Shown here one piece after another: positions 1-11,789 of a DNA stretch of 64,000 bases (position 1 is its first letter; each line of letters starts with the position of its first letter). Under the pieces are notes generated by a model. The model saw nothing but the letters and a program-made list of their open reading frames with translations. It was not told where the DNA came from and ran no database searches. Made by a program: the position numbers and the translations under genes. The stretch spans positions 9,266,930 to 9,330,929 of the forward strand of contig CM065325.1 in assembly GCA_033032175.1 (NCBI GenBank). The letters are read 5' to 3'. The stretch comes from Saturnia japonica. Its lineage: Eukaryota; Arthropoda; Insecta; Lepidoptera; Saturniidae.

Positions 1-257
1 CATAAATACCTGCTATCATAGCTTTTAACCAAATCAAATGAAACAAACAATGACGATTAAGTATAAAACTAATACAAAAAAAAATGGTGCTTCAAGTACA
101 TAGCGATAATTAAATGACAATTTCGATTCTGTAAACTTCGGCAAGTGTCGTAATTTTTCTGTTCGATTGTGTACGTTATTTGTGACATAGTGTGCCATGT
201 ATTTCACACGCACACCCATTAAATCTGCATGATCACGCAGAACACAAAAACATTTAG

Positions 258-417
258 ACGCGGTAGTTTGTCTTTCCCGAGGTACTCAAGGCGCGGCGGC
301 GGTGGTGCAGCGCATTGCGAAGATGCGTTGCTATGTATTGATGATACTAATAGTGATACCATTTTCACTCGAAAGGTGGAGTTGATTAATGATTTAAGAA
401 TTCATTGTTTATTAATA
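258..417 (+). other. Candidate exon or chance GC-rich open patch
   Basis: An open frame covers this stretch with a possible acceptor at 256-257 (CATTTAG) and a strong GTAAGTAA donor at 418. It includes a GGCGGCGGTGGTGC run at about 291-305, giving SRRGGGGAAHCEDALLC, unlike the AT-rich surroundings. It lies opposite an intron of the minus-strand helicase-like gene. No family is recognised. It may be part of a nested gene, a repeat, or chance. Confidence 0.15.
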
Positions 418-534
418 GTAAGTAATCGTAAAATAACATTTAGATAAATAAAATAATATGACTTATAAATAATCTGAGTTAGGTAGGATAGGCAGTGTCT
501 TTCTGTCTTTATGAAATGCACACCGCTCACACCA

Positions 535-650
535 GGTATAATACTCGCCATAGTAATACGGTTAGGCGTTTCAAGTTCCGGGATCAGCCTGATGTATATC
601 CAATAATCAAGCAGAGTGGTAGAGATCTGTACCCAACTGGGTTGCATGCC
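535..650 (-). repeat. Short copy of a LINE-tail-like repeat
   Basis: On the minus strand, the segment reading ATACATCAGGCTGATCCCGG resembles segments near 32190-32225 (+) and 39785-39830 (+), each containing a tATACAcc..ctgATcCCGGAAC-type core. The 39.8-kb copy directly follows the end of an RTE-type ORF, so this is likely a detached 3' fragment of the same kind of element. Confidence 0.35.
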
Positions 651-777
651 TTTTTTGCCATCTTTTAGTGATTGTCATTGTTTTTGATTTGTACTGTACT
701 TACCATCAGGTAAAGTGATGTCACTTTGCTGTGCTACTATAAAAAATAAATAATTTCAAAATATACATTGAACTTAC

Positions 778-2553
778 GGCGATACGGATTTTGCTTTGAG
801 CCGTTTTCTCAACTTTGGTTATTGGAGTCTTGTCAAATGATTGGCTTTCTGCACTTGCCATTATCTGTATACCATAACGATTTTTGGCAAAATTTTTCCT
901 GGGAATAAAATTAGAAAAAATTATATTTGGATCTAAAAAAAATCCCAATAAAAAAAGTACAAACAGAGGTAAATGTAACCGATCCCTAAAAATTTTAATT
1001 CGTATGCGATAATCATACTAATATTATAAAGCACAAGAGTTTGTTTGATTGAATGCGCTAATATCTGGAACTACCTGTTATATTTGAAAATTTTATTTTT
1101 GCATTTTATAGCCTACTTATTGAGGTAGATTATATAGGATTTTAAGAATGTAAAGCTTCCTTCTTTGTGGAATATTTGTTCTACATTAAATTTACAATTA
1201 ACACGAAACATGACATCTATTTAAAAAATTATGTATTGTTTTTATATAAGAAGACCTTCATTTTTCTTAAATAACCATATATTTTTTAATATTTCTGTTC
1301 AAAATCAAAAATACTTTATTCAATTTAGCCCCTAAGGAGGCACCACAATACACTATTATCTGTTCGGAAAACATCCCAATCATAGAGAAGACCCGGCATG
1401 AAACTCAATATTTTTAAAAATAATATTTGCCAACTGTACAAATAGTATCTACAATTAATAATCAAATTATTAATAATTTACTGAATTCACACAAAGAGTC
1501 ACTTCCACCACCCTATAATGAACTTTGGACAGTAAAACCTGTTTGATGTGTTCCTTGAACTTATCATCTGGCAAATCAGTAATGTGCTACGAGATCTTAT
1601 TATATAACCTAATACTAATATCACCAATATTGGTTTTACTATATCTAAAATACTGTATGTGTACAATAGAGATGAAAAGTATAATGTTCAACTTTGGCTT
1701 AAATAATCAATTATGCTTTCGCTATTGCTTGCTCATACGCCTAAATATCTCAGCTACTTACCTCTCTTATATAAAATTGTATGATTATTATATTACTAAT
1801 GTTAGATCAACGAGTCTATATTTACTATGGCCATAATAAATTCACGGAGTCCATATTCATTTCATTTTAAAAACAATGATCCTTAAGATAGAAACACAAA
1901 CTTAACTATGCCCATTAATCTCAAATATTGTCCAGAAAATTGCATCATCATAACTACAATACTATCATTAAGATCACAAACACATTCTACAAAAAGAACC
2001 AAATTGTGGATTGTAGTAATATTCGATTTATTATTACTATACAATACTTACTCTGCTCTATTATATTCTATTTTTACAGACTACAGCAGTAGTTCCTATA
2101 CTTTTATAGTTGGAACTCTCAAAGGATCTCATTTATTTTATGGAATTCTTCAATATTCGATTATAAATGAAAGTCAGTGCAATTTCAAATAAGAGTTCAA
2201 ATTAAAAGTTGGAACAGTGGAATAGTTTAACAACCAAACTATTTCACCACCCACTTTAAAAATTGCTGCTGTACAGTTTTTTTTTTTTACATTTTTTATT
2301 ATTATTTTAACCGTAATATTAAAACAACCTGTTACAAACAACAATATTTAAAATTCCAGTGTAAAAAAAAATTACAATAAGATTTCACCACTCACTTCTC
2401 CAGATTGTATTCATAGAGGATCTCATTACAAATATGTTTTGGTCCAGCATTATGTTTAGCAATGGAATTTTCATCATATTCACTGTCCACAAGCCCACAA
2501 TAATGGCAGTACTCCTGTTCTTCTTTGACATCACCATTTTGTTGGTTATCCAT
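778..2553 (-). CDS. MOV10/Armitage-like RNA helicase paralogue, first two coding exons (partial)
   Basis: Two minus-strand exons splice cleanly: coding exon 1 runs 2553-2396 and is followed by a GTGAGT donor; exon 2 runs 898-778 between an AG acceptor (CCCAG) and a GTAAGT donor. Exon 1 is 158 nt and exon 2 is 121 nt, so 93 codons with phase-0 exit. The product starts MDNQQNG and has a Cys2-His2-like finger (C-x2-C, then H-x5-H, in CHYCGLVDSEYDENSIAKH). The stretch NFAKNRYGIQIMASAES in exon 2 resembles [17 protein letters not shown] at the same place in the helicase gene at 18968-46541, and both introns have the same phases in both genes. The rest, including any helicase domain, must lie left of position 1, and I found no convincing exon 3 in 1-777. 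Family assignment is by this paralogy, not by helicase motifs. MOV10-family proteins bind RNA and act in small-RNA silencing; that role is inferred here. Confidence 0.68.
1440..1830 (-). pseudogene. LINE reverse-transcriptase C-terminal fragment, in intron 1 of the minus-strand helicase-like gene
   Basis: Read on the minus strand, 1630-1490 encodes HITDLPDDKFKEHIKQVLLS, preceded by RLYNKIS and an in-frame stop. The LINE at 60124-61198 carries HITDLPDNKFKDHVKRVLLS and a third relative lies at 34715-34960. This is the extreme C-terminus of a non-LTR polyprotein, too decayed to function. The 5' limit is vague. Confidence 0.55.
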
Positions 2554-2960
2554 TTTCCTGTAACAAAATGGCAAAAATGTAGCGTTCTCAAAAATGAAAT
2601 GAGTCTGTTCCAGCAGCTACGCATAAGTTGATCCCTATTATAGGTTTTTACCCAATTACCATTTCCAATGCTATCTAATACGCACATCTAATTATGTGTG
2701 TAATTTATAAAAATATAAATAATTGGTTTCATAGAAAGTGCTTTTACAATTTGGTTGAAATTTTGTACCATTTTACTCTCTAAGTTTTTATAAGTTAAGA
2801 GGTTTCTTTTTTGCAAAACACTAAGTGCATATATTAGTAATTTCAGCTAGATAACATCACAAGCAATGCTAAATATCTAAGATATATTACCATTATATTA
2901 TTTACCTAAATAAGTATTTTTACAAGTAACTTTAATAAAAGTGGCTTTTTTATGTGTATG

Positions 2961-4499
2961 TAGTGTGTAACCTTAGCATATTGGCTAGCGACTAGTCGGT
3001 AAAGCCGACTATCCGGCCACTATCATAGTCGACGACTATTCGGCAAAGAGCGCCGACTAACCGGCTTCTAAATTTGTATGTATTTCTCAGGAAAATGTAT
3101 GTAGAGGAGATTTCATTAAATATAAACCTTGATTGTTTATTAATATTGAAGTGAAACTTCTTTAGAATCGTTGTGATTTCAAACCGGATGCAACGGAAAA
3201 AACGACAGATTAAGAGACACAAAAGCTAATATGAATGATATACTGTGTAAAGTAAGGGCTACATTCCAATACATTTTTTACTGGCGCTTACGACCGTTTG
3301 GAACTGGATGAAGTTTTTGTCGATTTACTGAAGTTTCTCTTCTATCGTGTGTGAATCGCACACACACCTTTTTTTTATTTTATAATCAGTCTTACACATT
3401 TTTTAATGTAAATTAAAGTAATATTTCCTTTGGTAATCAGTTTCTAAGATTACTTGCTTAATTTTCGATTGCTTTCCTCACATTTCTGCCGTTGTCTCGT
3501 ACAACAACGGCGTGAATTTTGATCGTATCTATATCCCACAAAGTTTGAATTTCTTCTACACATGTTACTGGCGGTTTGTGTTTTAGGAAAATGTTTAATT
3601 TGCAATATTTCGTGATGATATTTGAAACTATCGTCAAACCAGTGAGCTATAAAATTCAAAAAACTTTCTTTGTTATTTATGTATGTCCACATGTCAGTAG
3701 TGACTGAATTTGCAGCTGCATTCATCACTCCTCTTCGTATTTCAGATAACATAGTCTCTTCGTAAAGTTGAGGAATAATGTTCTCTGTGAAAGACTTTCT
3801 GCCCGTATGTAATATTTTGGTTTAATATTTCTCATCAAGTTTCTAAAGCCAGTATTCTCAATAATTGACGTCTGGTTGCCGAGTGCAATCATCTCACCTA
3901 TCGCAATATTGATGTCTCTTGATCTCGAGTCTTCACGTGACCGTTGTACAGCAAAACTATTTTCAATATTTCGTTGGATTTTCTAACATAAACCGACTTC
4001 TGATGACACTGAAGTTGACGGAGTAGACACTGTTGTAGGTAGTTCTGCTTAAATTTGTGACTTGGGAGTAATCGTCTGTGGTTGAACATTTGATCGCAGA
4101 ATATAACTGAGGTATCACACGGTTGGATGTCTGTATTTAATATGGTTGTTCATATTTGTAGTATTTGCTGATTTTCTCTGCCCACCACGAGAAATTATCA
4201 TTTCACATTGGTTACTCTTGACATTAAGGGAATTATTGTCCAATTGTTAAAAAAAAAACATACACGACACTTTCTTTTTGACATGATTATATTTTAATTA
4301 CATATATTTAAATTAATTAATTTTAATTTTACTCTCAAAAGCAAAAAACAATGCGAAGTAAAGAAAACCGGTTCCGACACTCGCAGGCGGCAGTTGCAAC
4401 TTGCGCACGAATCAGATGTAAACGAAGCGTCACTGAAATCTCCGAAACCGTAATCAGCTAGTCGGCTAGTCGGCCAAAGTCATAATCGGCACAACACTA
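2961..4499 (-). mobile_element. hAT-type (BED-finger) DNA transposon relic
   Basis: The right end, read inward, starts TAGTGTTGTGCCGATTA and the left end starts TAGTGTGTAACCTTAGC. Both lead into similar sequence rich in GACTAGTCGG/GGCTAGTCGG. Between them lies a decayed minus-strand transposase. These short imperfect ends fit hAT elements, which usually make 8-bp target duplications; I could not find a convincing one here, so the edges are approximate. Confidence 0.55.
3430..4240 (-). pseudogene. hAT transposase remnant with BED finger
   Basis: On the minus strand, about 4220-4120 encodes NTTNMNNHIKYRHP, the His half of a BED zinc finger, preceded by CEMIISRGG. Further on (3752-3450) is AANSVTTDMWTYINNKESFL followed by FIAHWFDDSFKYH, which matches the SVTTDMWTS...Y...TAHWID region at the start of the hAT catalytic core. 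The frame is broken by stops and shifts between these blocks and the rest of the catalytic domain is missing. A non-functional relic. Confidence 0.6.
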
Positions 4500-4500
4500 C

Positions 4501-5706
4501 TTTTTATACAACACAAAAACATGCATATGAAAATTAATATAAATAAGATTTAGATTTCCACAACAAAGAGCATCATCACTCGCAAGTCAAAAACATTTTT
4601 TTTTGCACATAAGGTTTTATTACCTAACAAAAATAGCAAAAAGGTGTTTGCTATAACATATCAGTTTTTCTATAATAGTAATTTGCAACACAATTAGGCC
4701 ATGTATAGACTTGCAGCTTTAGAATATCACCATACACCAGTACAAGTGTGAGAACGCTGAATAGCATCTGAAATCCTAAAACATGACAGGACATAATAGA
4801 AAGCTTTCAAAATAGCATATTATTAGTGTTATAATATGTAAAATACACCTTAGAATATTCTTTATACATTTATTTATAACTAGTAGGTAATAATATAACA
4901 AAATAATTATGCCAAAATAATAAAAACCTACAAAAAGTATCACGGAAATCTTTCACCTCTCCGTTATTTTCATGACCATGTTCATTCATTTACCAAAAAC
5001 TTAGAATTATTGACTAAATTTTGTTTGATTTAAACCCGTATGTAATGGAATATTTATTACTTTTCGTAAATCGAGATTTACCCCTGTCATTCTTATTTGA
5101 CCATTTAAAAATTGTAACAAAAATTTTATATTAACATCCGCATGTGTTTTTCAAAAATTAATTTTTCAAAAAAATTGTTCAACGAAATGATTAGATACCT
5201 ACGGTTATCCAAACGCATTTTTAATATAGAATAGAAAAAATATAGATAGCGCAAAAAAAAACAGACATCATCAAAGTTTCTAAATGTAGTTCATGTTATG
5301 AAAAGTCTACAGAAGATCCTATCAGTTTACTTACAAAAAAAGATATACAAAAAGCAGAAAGAAGGATACGTTTCATGGAATTTAAGAAAATAATACAAAT
5401 GATAAACATTATAAAAACCTGCAAAAAATTAACAAAAAACAAAGGATAACAATTTTCAGATTAAAATCAAAAGTCTCAACAACAAGAGTGACTTATCATA
5501 TAACCAGAATGATGGTAATAACCAATAGGTACTTAAACAGAAGACGCGTATAAATAATTGCCTTGCTGTTTTTTATTTGAGGTCTAGAAAGAACAGTAAA
5601 TTTCGTTTGCTTCGCCAACAAGTGATAGCAACAATCGAAATTTTTTACATTAAAACATGTAAGTATTGTCTGCTGGCAAAAAACAAATTTTTGTAATTAA
5701 AAACAA
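4501..5706. other. AT-rich intergenic stretch with nothing recognised
   Basis: No open frame of note, no inverted-repeat ends and no repeat shared with other parts of the window were found here. Base composition is strongly AT. Confidence 0.4.
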
Positions 5707-5714
5707 GGTGAGGA

Positions 5715-7000
5715 CAGTGCTGCCATCCTTAACGCTGGCAAATCTCTGTTACCTGCTCAATAAATCTATAAAAATTGTGTAACACCTAATTTTTCTAAAA
5801 TCTGTATAAATCTGTATTTTCTATTACCGAATATAATATGTACTGATCTAAAGGAAACTAGTATTTTGTGAAATATATTTGAAGTAAAAAATGATATGAT
5901 ATAAAAATTTTACCTTAGCAAATCATGTATGTTAACAATAATAATTATACACCTACTTTATTATTTAAATGTGTATCAATGAAAAACAAATTTATTAAAA
6001 CAATACCATACTAAGGATTATTTAAAAGGTGTTTCTAATAAAACTATGGTGTCCTTCTTTTAATTTATTTAATCCTAGGTTCTGCACCTGATTAGACTAT
6101 CTTAGTGGACACATATGAAAACATTATAAAATCCCAGAGGATGTGGTTGTGTCATCATCCAGACAAGACATATTTCTTTATTCTCGAGAAATCAAGTGTA
6201 TAGTACTTGTAGAGCTTACTGTACTGTGGGAAACTAATATACCTAAAGACCACGCAATAAAAATGAATAAATATTACGATCTATGTAATGAGTTAACCAA
6301 GAACAGCTATGCGGTTAACTTATATGCGGTGGAAGTGGAAACGAGAAGTATTCCAGCGAAATCTCTCTATAAATTGTTAAAAGACCTCAGCCTGTCGAGA
6401 ACTGCAGTAAGTTCTATTTTAGAATGGGTATCTAAAGCAGCATTAACAGGCTCTTACCAAATCTGGCTTGGCAGGAAGGGTATTGCAGGCAGTCAAGGTG
6501 AGCGCTGATGTGCATCATAAAGGGGCCCCTTAAACCTACACCTGGGTCGCAAGTCCCGGGGACTGCTCGTATTCCCTCTGTCTGCTACACGATAGACCCA
6601 GCACCCGCACGGTGAATCCATGGAATGCTAAGATATTTGTGTCTTTTACTAACAATCCAAATTTAAAAAAAATTAGTTTTTGGGGTTGGATATTTTTTGC
6701 ATAACTATGTCCTTTTTTTACAGGCTCCTATGAAAACTGGAAACTCCTGGCAGTAAACAAGTGGCTTATACTTAATAGTATTGCTAGCTCTTATTTCTAT
6801 GACAAACTTTGGAGGATTTTATATTTTTATATTACAATAAGTGTTAGTAAAAAGTGAAATGTAAATGTATTACTTTGTAAAACTATAATAAAGTACACTG
6901 AAGCCATAAATCTGTAAAAAAACTAATGTCAAATCTGCATCTATAACATAGACAATAATTCTATGAATATACAGATAAATCTGTAAATATGGCAGCTGTG
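5715..7000. mobile_element. hAT-like element, 1286 bp, with 8-bp target duplication
   Basis: The sequence GGTGAGGA occurs immediately left (5707-5714) and right (7001-7008). The left end reads CAGTGCTGCCAT and the inverted right end CACAGCTGCCAT, matching at 10 of 12 positions. An 8-bp duplication with short ends starting CA fits the hAT superfamily. There is no hAT transposase inside. Instead it carries an unrelated open frame (6143-6508) and CTGTA/CAGATTT-rich arms, so it is non-autonomous and probably itself hit by another element. Confidence 0.6.
6143..6508 (+). pseudogene. Transposon-derived ORF fragment, possible PD-(D/E)XK-like nuclease domain
   Basis: An open frame of 121 codons contains IKCIVLVELTVLWETNIP, then DHAIKMNKYYDLCNELT and VNLYAVEVETRSIPAKSLY. 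I recall similar blocks (VELTVPWE...K..KY...VEVG.RG) in repetitive hypothetical proteins of aquatic animals and insects that look transposon-borne. The spacing of an acidic residue, E-L-T and a later Lys would suit a restriction-endonuclease fold, but that is inference. There is no start with good context and the frame ends shortly before a GC-richer tail (6509-6620). Likely the 3' part of a mobile element nested in the hAT-like element. Confidence 0.35.
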
Positions 7001-7344
7001 GGTGAGGATGCAGAAACACTACGTTACAGCCATGCTGAAAATTTTACACAGAAAATAATTGTCAGAAACAAATGTTAATGTAAGTTATACATTTTTTATG
7101 AAACATCATCCGTTTTGGATACATGTTTTGGATATGTCATCCTAAATCTTCAAACAGAGAATCATGTTTGTGTTTTCAACATCCCAATATAAAATTATTA
7201 ATAAAAGAATTGCATGATGCATCCATTATAGGTGAAAAAACTTGCATGAAAAGTCTCTAATTTATGTTGTGAACCTAGGAACACAAAATGTTTACTGAGA
7301 GAGTGCATTTCTTGTTAAGATAAGAATATTAATTACAAGAGTTT

Positions 7345-7701
7345 TTGAATAATTCCAATTTGATTTATTTTAAGTGGAAGACAGCATCGAAAGAAGTAGT
7401 AATGAAAAAAGGGCTTAAAAAGAATCAAGCAGTAATGGTAACGGAACAAATAACTACACAAGCACTAACAGCAATAAAAGAATTAGAAACGTTGATAGAT
7501 TCCTTTTTCATACATATTCATAATATTGAAACCCATTATAATACAATGAAGACCTTAAAAGAAAATTTAACAGTTACGGAAGCCGTTGTTCACATATATT
7601 TCTCAAAAAATTATGCCTTAAAGTATGCTGAGGATGTCCAGTCATTTAATTTTGGAGGAAGCAGACAAGTTACCTTGCATACCTGTCATTTAGATTCATA
7701 A
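7345..7701 (+). pseudogene. Unidentified transposon-like ORF fragment
   Basis: 118 open codons without an ATG at the start. The C-terminal half reads TMKTLKENLTVTEAVVHIYF, then ALKYAEDVQSFNFGGSRQ. That pattern resembles repetitive insect and hydra proteins of the form ..KENL..NE...Q.DF.ENY..KY..EIQ..HFG.S..Q.., which I remember as transposon-linked but cannot name. The upstream 40 codons are helical and polar. Its neighbours are non-coding, so it is probably an isolated fragment. Confidence 0.35.
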
Positions 7702-7709
7702 TTTTTGTT

Positions 7710-8902
7710 TAAGATCAGTTCAGTATTAGTAGTTGTAATCGTTATGATGTGGCTGCTATATGGGAGCATTTAATTCCATTGATAAAACAAGCTTTGGAAA
7801 TCAATCCATTTATCACAACAATACATTTCTTGTAGGACTCACCCATATCATAGTACCGAAACAAATTCATGTTTTATGTAATATCAAAGATTCAGAATTA
7901 TTTTCAATACATTTCTAGAATTACCTGAAATTATACAGAGGGGCATGGAAGGGAAGGCTTATTTTCTATTAAACTTACTTTATAAAAATTAAACTGTTTC
8001 TTATGTGATATTGATTAACTTTGCATTATTATACCAAAGCTGATTATTTTTAGAGGATATTTATTTTTGTACAAGATTATCAAAGACTTTTATAATTCAT
8101 CTGAAGTTAAGTACTGGCATGTTAATTTTTCTTCAATAAAGACCCAATTGTAACCATGTTGTGTTTTATTTGCATCATTAACTTCACCTTATCATTGAAT
8201 ACAACACACTAAATCATTTACATCTTCCTAACATCATTCACTTCAATGCTATTTTATATTTTATCTTGTAAATGTAATATTTAAATCACATTTTTAATTT
8301 ACATAACCCTTACTTTTTCAAAAAAACATCGTAATTTGGTTGCTAATTTTTCGTTTTCCAAGTAAAAAGTAGGATAACAAAAAAAATATCATATCAAATC
8401 GTAAATTGAAAATTCACCCATTTACTGATCGAATTGTAAATATAAAGATGAAATAGTTTGTAAAATATAAAGGTGTCTAGTAACTGAAACCCAATAGAAA
8501 ATTTATCAGAATAGTGTTTCTGAAATGGACGGTTGATAACTTATCAAGCAAAATATTTTTTAAGGTAAATAGAGTAACATCGTAATTAATTCAAATCAAA
8601 AAAATTATTAGATACTCTTGTTACTCATCTACATAGAATTACTAACTGTATGAAAAACTACAAGTACTACGAGTTGAAAAGTTTTCTAAATTTACTACTG
8701 TGATGTGAACAAAAAGATTGATTGATACCATTTATTTAGTTCAGTTTATAATTCCACATTTAAATATCCAACACTTCGATATTATAAATCTTAGATCACG
8801 TGTAATTCACTTATTATAATGCATATTACCACTTACTATTTTAATCTTTGATCCTGTGATAACCGGCTGCTCTGAATATAGAATTAACATTTGACAATCA
8901 TG
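7710..8902. other. AT-rich stretch with nothing recognised
   Basis: No coding frame, terminal repeat or shared repeat was recognised. Confidence 0.35.
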
Positions 8903-8910
8903 ACATTACT

Positions 8911-9325
8911 ATGGACTAGGGACGGTACGAAACTAATAGATAAGTACTCAAAAGATATCAACCCTTTTCATTCAATACTTAGCACTGGTATCAACGAAAC
9001 AACTATTCAATACTGAGTACGGTATTGAATGAATAAAGAGGTAAAGAATCAATTGGCATTACGAGCCTAATTTAAAAGAATATAGTTAAAAAAAAAGGCA
9101 TTGGCTGCAATTCTTTCCGTTTATACGTTGAACGCAGCTAAAAAAAAAAGGTCATTCGCGCAAAAATAATCATAAAAAAATGATTTGAGTACTCACAAGT
9201 ATCAACCATAGACACTTTAAAGTGGAATGGAATGAGGTATTGATTGAATTAAAGTATTGATACTTTAATTTATTACTTGAATGAGTTCCTAGTGTGAACC
9301 AAAAGGCGGTACCTAACGTCCCTAG
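8911..9325. mobile_element. hAT-type MITE with 8-bp target duplication
   Basis: ACATTACT flanks the element on the left (8903-8910) and right (9326-9333). The ends contain CTAGGGACGGTAC (left, from 8915) and, inverted, CTAGGGACGTTAGGTAC (right). The left copy has four extra bases (ATGG) between duplication and repeat. No protein is encoded; the body is AT-rich with repeated TATTGAATGA/TATTCAATAC words. Confidence 0.6.
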
Positions 9326-9429
9326 ACATTACTAACCAGTAAAGGTGTAACGAATATAAATAATAAATACTTAAATATGAGGACATAATTTTACGCACGG
9401 TCATTTAATTCAAAAGTAAGCAAAGCTTG

Positions 9430-9600
9430 TAATATGGTAACTAAATAGCTGATATACAAACAGATATAGATATTTAACACCCAGATACACAACTGACATT
9501 TATGCTCATCACACAAAAGTTAGTCATAGGCAGGGATCGAACCCGCGGCCTCTTGGTTCAATAGTAACGTTTACTACCACTGCACCACGAGGCCTGTCAA
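9430..9600 (-). repeat. tRNA-derived SINE
   Basis: On the minus strand a tRNA-like head has an A box (TGGTGCAGTGGTAG, about 9576-9589) and a B box (GGTTCGATCCC, about 9535-9545), followed by an AT-rich body. A second copy at 24930-25106 shares head and body (for example GATATTTAACACCCAGA on the + strand). It is not a functional tRNA because the anticodon arm is not conserved and the body continues past the head. Confidence 0.7.
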
Positions 9601-9939
9601 TATATTCGTAAAAGGTACAGGTATAATAATACTCGCCACGAACTAATATAATATGATTCACAAATACTGAAAAGGAGTCAGGCGATTTATCGGAACTGGT
9701 TAAAATAACAAGTATTTACAAGTTACAGTTTTGAACTGTTATCTAATATCGGAAAAAGCTGTTAATAAATACCAGTGTGAGCGTTTCAAAATTATGTAAT
9801 GTAATAATAAAATGTGTGGCCAGTACTAAAATATACTAAATGAAAAATTTAATTGTACCAAAAATCAACAAACATGTTAGGGTCATTATTTTAAGTAATT
9901 TTTTGAGACAAAGTTTAGTGTACTATATGTTAAAATCTT

Positions 9940-10635
9940 ATTCCGTTACTTCAGCAAACGAGGTGTTGTGTCAGTATTATACTTACTTTGTGTTAAACTG
10001 TTTATTCTAAATCGATGCTATAATCATTAATACCAATTTTTTTTACAAAATTAATCATATCTGGTGAGGTGACAAAAGAAGAACAACCTTCAGTCAAAGC
10101 TTGCTTTACGTGTACCTAATATGCAAGGAATATTCTTAGTTAAAAACCTATTTCTGTATTTAGTCTTAATGATGATAACTAGCGAAAAAATTATTTCACA
10201 TTGTGCATTGGAAATTGGAACACACATTATACACTTTATAAAATTAGTGATATTTTTAAACTTTGTTTCCCTTTCGTATCAACAATATGGCTCAACATGG
10301 GCCGAAACTGCTGTTGGCCTAAAACTGCTTTACATTATTATCTGTATTATTACCACCACCATGGAAATAATATATAACCACAACAACACAAAAGGTTTTG
10401 TACTTCTTGATCGTGCTTCATTTGACGTCTGACGATATTCATCTTCAATAGCTTGTTTGTTAGTATCATTTATGTTCGGAAACTTATCTATAACATTTAA
10501 CAGATATGAAAAGCTTTCGTAAATATATATTTGTGGGCCAATACATTTTAATTCTGAAAATAGTGTCTCTTTAAATAGTAGATTAATTGATTTGATGGAT
10601 TTATTGATTGAGTTAGACGTTATTTTATTATACAT
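9940..10635. other. Unassigned stretch with weak open frames on both strands
   Basis: A minus-strand frame (10635-10330) includes FSYLLNVIDKFPNINDTNK and a plus-strand frame (10121-10432) is hydrophobic. Neither is recognised, has neighbours that suggest exons, or shows clear coding bias. The minus one may be a transposase tail. Confidence 0.15.
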
Positions 10636-10639
10636 TAGG

Positions 10640-11780
10640 CGGATAGTGCATCGGGCCGTAAGATCGCAGCACCTAAACCTGCAGCAACTGCCCCTGTGCC
10701 TCGTGCGAGGAGTGTTACGTCGACGGTTCGTCCTCAGGTGCCCCTGGGGATGGATTGGCCTTCGCTGGGGGCTGCTGCATCTACTGCAGACTGAACGACG
10801 CCAAACGTTGAGGGCTGGAATGTAAAAAGGCCTTAAACGCTTCGACGACAGCGGGTAATACCCTTGCTGGAAGTGGGACTAGAGCCAAATCTAAGCCCAA
10901 AGTGAAGCTTCCTTCGACGCCACGCTCGGCTACAGTGATCAACACGCTGCAGCCAGGAGCTGTAGCGGGAGGAGGGGTTTAGCTACAAGGACGCTCTTGT
11001 AGAGGTTCGGGACCAGGAAAGAATGTTAGAACTCAACATAAATATTTTTCGATGCGCCCCTCTGCCACTGGATCCCGGGGTATTGCGATCTATGGTGATC
11101 AGAGCTCTAGAAAGGCTGATAGGCTTGCAGAGAGCTTACAGTAGAAATTGACGGGCATGGCTATAGTGGCCCGGCCCGTTAAAAGAGTTAGTATCCACGT
11201 CGTTGGAATAGACGACTTCGTCTCGGTGTAAAAGATTATTGCAGCCGCAGCGGTAAAGGAAAGATGCGAGCCGGCCCTTTTCAAGGCTGGCTCCATTAAT
11301 ATCTATGGCAGAGGTAGTAGAGCTGTTCATCTTGTTTAGGTTGTAGCCGTTTTTGGTGGAGGCCACACGCCTGTTGGTCGGACGGAATTTGGCGTGAGTG
11401 CACTTCCTGCAGGGTGGACCCATGCTGTGTTTCTGTTGCATAGAGGTGGGCCATACTCGCCCACTCTATCCATCGACGGAGGTTTATCGTGGAGCATTGT
11501 GCTTCTGCTGTGGGCTTGCTGGCCACAAGGCACAGCAGTGCACAGCTGAAATTCTGCGCTGTGCCTTGTGTGCCGATGCTGGAAGGCTGACGGAGCATTA
11601 CATGGGGTGCGCTTTTTGCAAGCAGCCCACCAAAGCCATAAGAGGAGCACAACCAGCTGCACCTGGACCTGGGAGAGGTAAGGCGCAAACGACAAGGTAG
11701 AGTTAGGAGGCGTCCATCTTCATTCACCTCTGTCTTGCTGAACCAAGGGGAGATGGTTCGGGAAGCCCGTCTTCCCATTG
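10640..11780 (+). pseudogene. R1-clade LINE ORF1 (gag-like) remnant with zinc knuckles
   Basis: GC-rich against its surroundings. The frame 11398-11700 contains a degenerate knuckle (CFCCIEVGHTRPLYP) and a second CX2CX4HX4C knuckle (CFCCGLAGHKAQQC), followed by CALCADAGRLTEHYMGCAFC. A run of three such knuckles at the ORF1 C-terminus is typical of the R1/TRAS/SART-like LINEs of insects. Upstream (10680-11390) is gag-like only in broken frames. The element ends abruptly at about 11790 where another repeat begins, and no reverse transcriptase follows. Confidence 0.55.
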
Positions 11781-11789
11781 CACTGGTTT

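Noticed and set aside
9531..9597. Possible tRNA gene on the minus strand
   Set aside because: A and B boxes are present but the cloverleaf is not, and the same head plus body recurs at 25.0 kb, so it is a SINE.
11296..11778. 160-codon minus-strand open frame
   Set aside because: It is antisense to the zinc-knuckle gag-like region, is explained by GC-rich codons on the other strand, and matches nothing.
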